A stretch of 7,082 nucleotides of DNA from positions 1 through 7,082 of the forward strand of contig JBLIRK010000070.1 of assembly GCA_048569615.1 (NCBI GenBank), read 5' to 3'. A program made the translations under genes and the position numbers. The notes under the pieces were generated by a model. That model worked only from the letters and a program-made list of their open reading frames with translations, ran no database searches and was not told the origin of the DNA. This DNA is from JAYEPK01 sp048569615 (GTDB lineage: Archaea; Thermoplasmatota; Penumbrarchaeia; Penumbrarchaeales; Penumbrarchaeaceae). Positions 1 through 6,300 of this stretch are shown in pieces. Within the stretch, counting starts at the first letter, position 1. Every line of letters begins with the position of its first letter.

Positions 1-71
1 CAAATCGAAAAGGCATGATATAAAACTTTCATAATGAATTGCATAATTTAACCGGCAGATGATTACGATAA

Positions 72-80
72 CTTTAAACG
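72..80 (+). promoter_or_regulatory. Putative archaeal TATA box of the G1P dehydrogenase gene
   Basis: The stretch CTTTAAACG lies in an AT-rich leader. Its centre is about 27 bases before the GTG at 103, which is the normal distance from an archaeal TATA box to the transcription start. A transcript starting near 100-103 would have a leader of only about 12 bases before the ATG at 115. The core TTTAAA is palindromic, so it could also serve the other strand. This is pattern-based; another AT-rich candidate (GATATAAAAC, 17-26) lies further upstream. Confidence 0.45.
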
Positions 81-101
81 GAAACCTGGTCTTCTAGGGC
101 C

Positions 102-107
102 GGTGAG
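102..107 (+). promoter_or_regulatory. Ribosome binding site that favours the ATG at 115
   Basis: GGTGAG matches the GGTGA core complementary to the 3' end of 16S rRNA and ends seven bases before the ATG at 115. It overlaps the in-frame GTG at 103, which has no comparable site of its own. This is the main reason for starting the dehydrogenase at 115 and not at 103. A leaderless start at the GTG remains possible. Confidence 0.5.
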
Positions 108-114
108 CCCTTTG

Positions 115-1188
115 ATGGATGAAGATTTCGAGAGTTTTCCCTTCATGGAACTTCCCCGGGGTATACTTATCAAGAAAGGGGCGGCCCTGGAGGTTGGGAA
201 CGTCTGCAGGAAGATGTTCCACCTTGAAGGCAGGGCCCTCATCGTGTGTGATCCGGTGACAGAAGGGATCGCCGGTAAGGCTGTGGAGGCATCGCTGCTG
301 GATTCCGGCTACGAGACCGAGATCATAAAGATCCAGGGTGCGACGGATTCCTCCGTCGAGGTGGTGAGCCAGTACATCAGCGAGCATGGAAAATATTTCA
401 TCCTGGGTGTGGGAGGGGGAAGGCCCATAGACGTCGCAAAGTATGTTGGAATGATCAAGGAGATGGAGTTCATCTCCGTTCCGACCGCCGCTTCACACGA
501 CGGGATCGCATCTTCCAGGGCCTCCATAGAGATGGACGGCAGGAAGAAATCCATCATGGCCAGGGCACCGCTTGGTGTCATAGCCGACATAGACATCATC
601 AAGGACTCGCCCTACAGGCTGCTCGCATCGGGTTCGGCGGATATCATATCGAACTACACCGCTGTCCTCGACTGGAAGCTCGCCCACAGGTTGAAAGGGG
701 ATACCTTCTCCGAATATGCAGCTGCACTGTCGGAGATGACCGCAAAGCTCGTCATGGACCGGGCCCACGAGATCAAACCCAAGCTGGAAGGATCCGTCAG
801 AATAGTCATGAAGGCGCTCGTCAGTTCTTCGGTTGCGATGTCCATCGCCGGCTCCTCGAGACCCGCAAGCGGTTCCGAACACATGTTCGCTCATGCCCTT
901 GACGTGATAGCGGAGAAACCCGCCCTCCATGGTGAGGAGACCGGGGTGGGAACCATAATGATGATGTATCTGCACGGCGGGGACTGGGAGAGGATCAGGG
1001 ACGCCCTCGCCATTATCGGGGCCCCCACCAATGCTGAGGAGCTGGGAGTCACCGATGACGAGATCATAAGATCCCTTCTGGAAGCCCACAAGATCAGACC
1101 CAACAGGTACACGATCCTGGGTACCGGACTCGAGGAGAAGGCAGCCTGGAGGATCGCTCAGGAGACCGGCGTCATTTCTCCTCGATGA
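115..1188 (+). CDS. egsA: sn-glycerol-1-phosphate dehydrogenase (NAD(P)+)
   Basis: This enzyme reduces dihydroxyacetone phosphate to sn-glycerol-1-phosphate with NAD(P)H in the cytoplasm, the first committed step of archaeal ether-lipid synthesis. The product is 357 residues from the ATG at 115 (361 from the GTG at 103), usual for the family. Visible features: the glycine-rich dinucleotide-binding motif GVGGGRPID (about residues 98-106), the family block PTAASHDG followed by ASSRAS (about 123-137), and likely metal ligands Asp176 (in GSADIISN), His256 (in SEHMFAHAL) and His272 (in LHGEE), matching the zinc site of the iron-dependent-dehydrogenase-like fold. The conserved part begins at MELPRG, so both starts keep it whole. 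Its 3' end overlaps the convergent membrane-protein gene by 17 bases. Bacterial AraM and glycerol dehydrogenase are relatives; the archaeal setting favours EgsA. Family assignment is firm, exact start less so. Confidence 0.95.
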   Translation: MDEDFESFPFMELPRGILIKKGAALEVGNVCRKMFHLEGRALIVCDPVTEGIAGKAVEASLLDSGYETEIIKIQGATDSSVEVVSQYISEHGKYFILGVGGGRPIDVAKYVGMIKEMEFISVPTAASHDGIASSRASIEMDGRKKSIMARAPLGVIADIDIIKDSPYRLLASGSADIISNYTAVLDWKLAHRLKGDTFSEYAAALSEMTAKLVMDRAHEIKPKLEGSVRIVMKALVSSSVAMSIAGSSRPASGSEHMFAHALDVIAEKPALHGEETGVGTIMMMYLHGGDWERIRDALAIIGAPTNAEELGVTDDEIIRSLLEAHKIRPNRYTILGTGLEEKAAWRIAQETGVISPR

Positions 1189-1870
1189 AGGGTGCGACCT
1201 TCTCGAGGTCCCTGTAGAAATACCAGTAAGCTCCAAGCGCAGGCACAACCAGCATCAGAGCGAAGGTCCAGAGGAACCCGAACCCGATGTAGATCATGGA
1301 TACGAAGTTGAAGGTTCCGAAGGCAAGAGTTATCAGAACAAAGGGTTTGAGATATCTGTTCTTCATCTCCCCCCTGGCAAGGAAGAGCGACATCGATGCC
1401 CGCATGATCGAGATGGCGATGGCGAACAGGAAGAAACCCAGAAGCTGGTCCGAGGCCACCTCGAAATTAACGAACATCTGTCCCGACGTGAACAGGAGGA
1501 ACAGGCCGGATATTCCCAGGGAGAAAGATAGCATCAGAAAAGGCCTGTCGGGCCTCTCCTTGAACTTCTTCCTCCTTATGTATATGCGCCATATCAGGAC
1601 CTCAGCGAGTGCGAGGAGATATGCGGAAAGCAGGAATACCGGAGTGCTCCCCTGCTCGGAGGGATCGAAGCTGTTGACCACGTAGAGGTGCCCAAGGGTC
1701 ACAAGGATGCCAGCGAAGATGCCGATTATGAAGGTCTTCATGGTGTCCTCTTCCTGTATCTTCTTCTCGTACCTGGTCGTGATCAGGTACAGTAGACCGA
1801 AGGTCGGGATGAAACCCATCAGGGTGCCGAGAAAGAGCGCGAAGAAAATGGACGCCATCCTCGGCGCCAT
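1172..1870 (-). CDS. Seven-helix integral membrane protein, function unknown
   Basis: I do not recognise this 232-residue protein. It is strongly hydrophobic, with about seven predicted helices near residues 5-31, 44-66, 76-99, 110-128, 141-165, 174-195 and 196-218. The longest polar stretches are short charged loops (RYEKKIQEED near 33-42, RRKKFKERPDR near 99-109, ARGEMKNR near 165-172) and an acidic C-terminal end. There is no signal peptide beyond helix 1 and no obvious catalytic or cofactor motif. The first helix followed by a Y-E acidic loop faintly recalls PrsW-type membrane proteases, but their EExxK and His motifs are absent, so I do not assign it there. Coordinates give the longest frame. 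A TATA-like box at 1883-1890 would place transcription near 1860 and so favour the second methionine (ATG at 1858, 228 residues, MASIFF). It is transcribed towards egsA and divergently from the protease-like gene. Confidence 0.8.
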   Translation of the reverse strand: MAPRMASIFFALFLGTLMGFIPTFGLLYLITTRYEKKIQEEDTMKTFIIGIFAGILVTLGHLYVVNSFDPSEQGSTPVFLLSAYLLALAEVLIWRIYIRRKKFKERPDRPFLMLSFSLGISGLFLLFTSGQMFVNFEVASDQLLGFFLFAIAISIMRASMSLFLARGEMKNRYLKPFVLITLAFGTFNFVSMIYIGFGFLWTFALMLVVPALGAYWYFYRDLEKVAPFIEEK

Positions 1871-1882
1871 GAAGGAAGGCTC

Positions 1883-1890
1883 TATTTTAT
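1883..1890 (-). promoter_or_regulatory. Putative TATA box of the seven-helix protein gene
   Basis: Read on the minus strand this is ATAAAATA, preceded by purines (AAG). Its centre is 28 bases before the ATG at 1858 but only 16 before the ATG at 1870. With normal archaeal spacing the transcript would start around 1860, leaderless or nearly so at the second methionine. No Shine-Dalgarno sequence precedes the first ATG, which agrees with this. Confidence 0.45.
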
Positions 1891-1959
1891 CTTTTCGTAC
1901 ATCGGTCCATATTGGCTAGCGTTGAATGCACTTGTGTATATTGTGTTCATAATGGGCCC

Positions 1960-1969
1960 ATAAAGTATT
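1960..1969 (+). promoter_or_regulatory. Putative TATA-like element of the intramembrane protease gene
   Basis: ATAAAGTATT is the most TATA-like stretch at a suitable distance, about 31 bases before the ATG at 1996. No Shine-Dalgarno sequence lies between them, so a leaderless transcript is the simplest reading. Together with the minus-strand box at 1883-1890 it makes 1871-1995 a divergent promoter region. A second AT-rich stretch (GTATATT, about 1936-1942) is too far upstream for leaderless initiation. I see no convincing operator in the region. Confidence 0.35.
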
Positions 1970-1995
1970 TCAAGAGAGAATAAACTGGACCCGTC

Positions 1996-3279
1996 ATGGA
2001 CATCCGGAAATGGAAGATGTACACCCCCATAATCATAGTGCTCGTACTTTCCATTCCGCTCGTTACCGCTGCCCAGTGGATGGACTTCAAGGAGGCAAGG
2101 AGGCTGGCGGACGAGGTCGTTGATTCCTCGGGATTCTTCACGGGCTTCTCCGAGGACACCTCGACAACGGTGGACCTCATCCCGGGCAGCATAATAGATT
2201 CTGCCATCGATGATACCGAGGAGAACATCACCATCACGGATTCATCGGGGAATCAGCAGAACATCACTCAACCCACGGCGAGGAAGAGCGTTCTCACCGG
2301 GGTGATCACCGCCGTAATAATGGTGGGTCTTGCCATCGTGGCAGCGTTCGGAATATTCTTTCTCTTCAGGCTGAAGAAGAGGATAACCCTCAAGCTTTTC
2401 TTCGCCATCGCTCTTGGACTCTGCGCCTCGATAGCGGTCATGCTTTACCTATATCTCATGAGGATGTTCGTTAACGATCTCTTCGGGACCGCCATCGATG
2501 AGGGGAACATATTCTACGGCATCATAATCGCCCTCGGCGCCGTGATAGGGATCACCATCGTCTACAACATGGTGTTCAAGGCCATGGAGCCGAAAAGGAA
2601 GAACCCTGCATTGATAGCTTTCTGCATCTTCCTCGGGCCCTTCCTCGCCATCGTTCTGCCTGTATGGGTGATAATCTTCCTCCTTGCAGGGGTCGCTCTC
2701 TGGGACCTCTGGGCAGCGAAGAGGGGGATTATCAAGGAGATGATCAACCTCTCGGAGAAGCACAGGGAGGAGGAGAGGAACGGATCGCAAACGGTTGAGC
2801 ATCATGAAGTTGCTGCCGCGCCACTGGTGGAGGTTCAGAGACCTCTGAAAAGCCAGCTAACTGACAAGATCGAGATCAAGCGCGGTGGGGGAAAGAGGAA
2901 GTTCATCGATGTCCAGTCCGGAGAGGACATTACCTCCTACGGTCTATACGAGGGAAAGCACTTTGCCCTCGGCATCGGGGATTTCATATTCTTCTCGGTT
3001 CTGGTATCTGTCACGTTCAAGTGGATGATGCTGAAGGTGCCCTTCATGGGATTCTACGAATCCTTCTGGGGAGAGATCCTTGCTCTCGAGATGACCATCA
3101 TCGTGATCGGTGCGGTCCTCTACGGTTTCAAGCAGACGCTTGGCTTCCTTGAAAAGGAGAGCGTCATGCCCGGGCTACCGCTTTCGGTGCTCTGGGGATT
3201 GGTGGGTTTCATCGTGCTTGCGGCCTATCTCGAGGTGATGAACCTCATCTTCTACGGGCAGATGGTGAACCCGTTCTGA
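1996..3279 (+). CDS. Presenilin/signal-peptide-peptidase-like intramembrane aspartyl protease (A22-type)
   Basis: The 427-residue protein has nine likely helices: about 9-27, 99-124, 130-155, 172-194, 203-219, 220-239, 323-343, 358-377 and 396-420. Signature residues of the presenilin/SPP family fall where expected: Asp237 in LWDLW at the end of helix 6 (YD in most relatives), Asp329 in GIGD within helix 7, and PGLP (392-395) before helix 9 (PALP in most). Loops rich in Lys/Arg fall on the cytoplasmic side throughout, and the 70-residue loop after helix 1, with two N-glycosylation sequons (Asn77, Asn89), falls outside, matching presenilin topology. By family knowledge the two aspartates cut peptide bonds within the membrane, often in type I or signal-peptide substrates. 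It is longer than compact archaeal homologues (about 300 residues) because of that outer loop and an 80-residue charged loop between helices 6 and 7. The gene precedes the surface-protein gene by 69 bases. Substrate unknown; an inactive relative cannot be excluded. Confidence 0.8.
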   Translation: MDIRKWKMYTPIIIVLVLSIPLVTAAQWMDFKEARRLADEVVDSSGFFTGFSEDTSTTVDLIPGSIIDSAIDDTEENITITDSSGNQQNITQPTARKSVLTGVITAVIMVGLAIVAAFGIFFLFRLKKRITLKLFFAIALGLCASIAVMLYLYLMRMFVNDLFGTAIDEGNIFYGIIIALGAVIGITIVYNMVFKAMEPKRKNPALIAFCIFLGPFLAIVLPVWVIIFLLAGVALWDLWAAKRGIIKEMINLSEKHREEERNGSQTVEHHEVAAAPLVEVQRPLKSQLTDKIEIKRGGGKRKFIDVQSGEDITSYGLYEGKHFALGIGDFIFFSVLVSVTFKWMMLKVPFMGFYESFWGEILALEMTIIVIGAVLYGFKQTLGFLEKESVMPGLPLSVLWGLVGFIVLAAYLEVMNLIFYGQMVNPF

Positions 3280-3298
3280 GGGGACATGTTTTCAATAG

Positions 3299-3307
3299 TG
3301 TAATATA
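3299..3307 (+). promoter_or_regulatory. Possible TATA box of the surface-protein gene
   Basis: TGTAATATA lies in the 69-base gap after the protease gene. Normal spacing would start a transcript near 3330, leaving a leader of about 20 bases that includes the purine-rich ribosome site. This suggests the surface protein can be transcribed on its own, although read-through from the protease gene is also possible because only a short T run (TTTT, about 3289-3292) lies in the gap as a terminator candidate. Confidence 0.35.
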
Positions 3308-3332
3308 GGCATTATTTCGATTCAAGGGGCCA

Positions 3333-3347
3333 GAGGGAGAAAGGTGG
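3333..3347 (+). promoter_or_regulatory. Ribosome binding site of the surface-protein gene
   Basis: The purine-rich run contains GAGGGAG, ending nine bases before the ATG at 3349, and AGGTGG almost touching it. The first has workable spacing. This makes the surface protein the clearest case in the window of a leadered, Shine-Dalgarno-type start, unlike the leaderless-looking genes on either side. Confidence 0.5.
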
Positions 3348-3348
3348 T

Positions 3349-6300
3349 ATGTTGTGGAAATCTCGGATGATCACCATTTGTGCTTCATTCATCCTGGTTT
3401 CCATGACTTTTTTTATTCCTTTAATGATGCAAGCTGATCATTCAGCAGGCCGACCTGAAGGAGTTACACGCCGAATGGAGGCACCAATCGAAATTTGGGA
3501 CAACCGTGATTTGAGTGATTATGCAAAGGAGAATGGCCTACCTGGAAATGGGACCTCTGGAAACCCATATGTATTGGATGGATTGGTGATTAATGGTTCA
3601 GGTTACTCTTACTGCCTGATCGTCTGTTTCACAAAAGCTTATTTCAGAATAAGCAACTGCACCTTTTTCAGAACGGGAAGGCCTCCTGAATATGGATTTG
3701 AGATGATTTGCCACTTCTACGATGTTTATAATATCTGCTTCGAGAACAATACAATATTTGGAGATAACGAGTCAGCTCTGCATTTCGAGACTTCAGATGA
3801 TATCGTGATCAAAGACAACGTGATACAGGACGCGAAAGGAACAGGGCTGGTGATCTGGAACTGCAATGGTGTTTCAATAGAGAATAATCGGATCTCCAAC
3901 AATACAATGGGCGGAATCTCATTGATATTTTCGAAACGGATAATGGTTATTGGAAACCTTCTAAATTCTAACGGCATGTATGGGATCGGCAATACCAGGA
4001 GCGATGTTTTTTACAAAGGAAACACCCTTTTAAACTGTCAATTCTATCTGGAATTGAACGAGGAGCAATGGAAGGACCTGGTGTTGGACGGGACCAACAC
4101 ACAGGATGGACAGGAAGTAAACCTCTGGAAGAATGTAAGTGGTCGAAAGGTCCCAAGGGACATATCACACCTTTTTCTTTACAATTGCTCTGACATCGAT
4201 ATCGATGGATTTGTTTTTTCAAATCGACCACAGGTCCTTATTATCACAAGAGGTGACAATATATCCGTCACTGACTGTAGTTTCAGAGACATCAGGTTTT
4301 CATCAGGTCTGGAAAGCTCAGCAGAGAATTCGACCTTCAATTCCAATATCTTTCGTAATTGCGCGGACTCCCTTTCCAGCGGAGGCAGCAATTGCACGAT
4401 CAGTAATAATTGGCTTGACAAGAACGGAATTGCCATTGATGGTAACGACAATAATGTAAGATCCAACCATGCAGGTTCGATCTTCGTGGCAGGATACAGG
4501 AATCTCATAACAGAAAATGAGGTGAAAGATGGGACCACCGGCATCTTCGTGGACCGTGGGTCGAACACCATCTTTAATAATAATGTTTCATGCTGCAAAA
4601 CAGGCATACTGATTGACAGCAAATATTACCCACAGAGTGGGTCCGTGATAATGAACAGAGTGAAGGATTGTGATATTGGTCTACTTTTCGACGACCAGGA
4701 CGAGAAATGGATCGTGGAGAATAACTCCTTTGAAGATTGTATTTCATGCTCGATAGAACTTATGAATATGGGACCATTATCCATCTTTTCCAATAATTCG
4801 ATGATCGGAGCCGGTATAGGGATTGCAGGAGATAGTATTTATTATGGGTACTCCTACAGATGGCCCCGGATGGATCCAACCAATACCATTGACGGGAAAC
4901 CGTTGATTTTCCTCCAAATCAAGGACAATATCTCTATTCCGGAAAATGCCGGGCAGATCATACTGGTATGGTGTGGCAGTATCTCCGTTGTAGGAGTGAA
5001 CATCTCATGCAGGCCATATCCAATCCTCATATTCAAATGCGAAGATGTCAATATTTCATATTCACGTCTGCAGGGGAATCTCACGATCCTTCATTCCGAG
5101 AATATCGAATATTACAAATGCAAAATGTCCTTTGATGGAAAACAATATTATTTTGCCTATAACAGCAGGTCGAGAGTGGTTAACTGCAATCTCTATAATT
5201 TCAGTTTACACAGGTCTTTTTCATATGGATATCGTCTGGATTTCGACAATAATTTCTACAACAATTTCGGAGGTTACTATCCTTATGTCGTCTGCCTGGA
5301 CGGGCTCCACTGGACCCAAGGACATTATGTGAGCCCCTATGGCCCATATTATGATCCAAGACCTCACGTCTTTCCCATCGGATACAACGGCTCGAAATTG
5401 CCCGTATTCGTTGAGGATCTGACCCCCTCCGAATTCGACGGGGGAACTCCTCTCAACTTCTCCGTGAACATCACGGATTTCCACTGGATAGTTGAAGCCT
5501 GGGTGAACATCACGTACCTGAACGGTTCAACATTCCGATACATGCTCACTCAGGGTGAAGGCGACACCTGGTTCGTCGAGGTCCCAACGGACAGGGATCC
5601 TGTCTACATTGATTACAATTTCACGGCCATCAGCAGGGCTGGATTCATCAACACAAGTGAGACCAGAAGAGTGCAATTTGTGGACCATACTCCCCCGGTC
5701 CTGGTTACAGATTATACACCAACCAGTGTCGGGACAGGAGACCCCTTAAAATTCCTTATGAAGGCAGAGGACAGGAGCGGAATATCAAAGGGATTTGTCA
5801 AATACTGGTATGGAGACGTATACTCCCCGACGTTGGAACTAGAAGGTGGTGAGTACCTCTCCTACGAGACACTTGCACCATTGCGAACACTGGAAACCCT
5901 GAACTACAGGTTCCTGATCTACGATGGTGAGGGAAATTTCCTAATAACATCCAACAGGAGCATCGAGCTGTTCGATAACGACGCTCCGGTAGCTTTCGCA
6001 GGACAGAATGTCGAATGCTACGAGGGGGACACCGTCTATTTCAATGGCATCAAGAGCACCGACAACATAGGGATATCTGAATATCACTGGTTCGTGAGCG
6101 AATACGGGGACGAAATCGTCCTCGAGGGCCCCGCGGCCGATTATACCTTCCATCTGAGGGGAAAATACGAGGTAAGGCTCGTTGTCGTGGACTTCGCGGG
6201 AAACCGGGGCACACATCATATCACGGTCAATGTTTCTGCCAGCCTCGGTCCGGCTGACAGGATCGATGTGAGGGTCGGTCCCGTCATGAACGAGGATCTT

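Noticed and set aside
1..18. Possible end of an upstream plus-strand gene (frame reading QIEKA then TGA)
   Set aside because: Five codons are too few to separate a real gene end from chance.
493..1248. 251-residue open frame on the minus strand across egsA
   Set aside because: It lies antisense to a strongly conserved enzyme, its Gly/Arg/Pro/His-rich product has no domain pattern, and it is explained by the codon use of the real gene.
1296..1919. Plus-strand frames (129 and 70 residues) opposite the seven-helix gene
   Set aside because: They are basic, low-information products with no start signals, whereas the minus-strand frame is a coherent multi-helix membrane protein with a TATA-like box.
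2449..2805. 118-residue minus-strand frame in the protease gene
   Set aside because: It lies antisense to helices 3-6 of the presenilin-like protein; its His/Glu/Pro-rich composition is typical of an antisense shadow of hydrophobic codons.
3280..3348. Intrinsic terminator after the protease gene
   Set aside because: There is only a four-base T run and no convincing stem; this is too weak to annotate.
4179..4622. 147-residue minus-strand frame inside the beta-helix region
   Set aside because: It mirrors the repetitive coding sequence of the plus-strand beta-helix and shows no recognisable domain.
3349..5400. Polysaccharide lyase or copper-insertion (true NosD) function for the beta-helix
   Set aside because: The fold is supported, but I cannot identify catalytic residues, and no nitrous oxide reductase genes are nearby, so only the structural call is kept.
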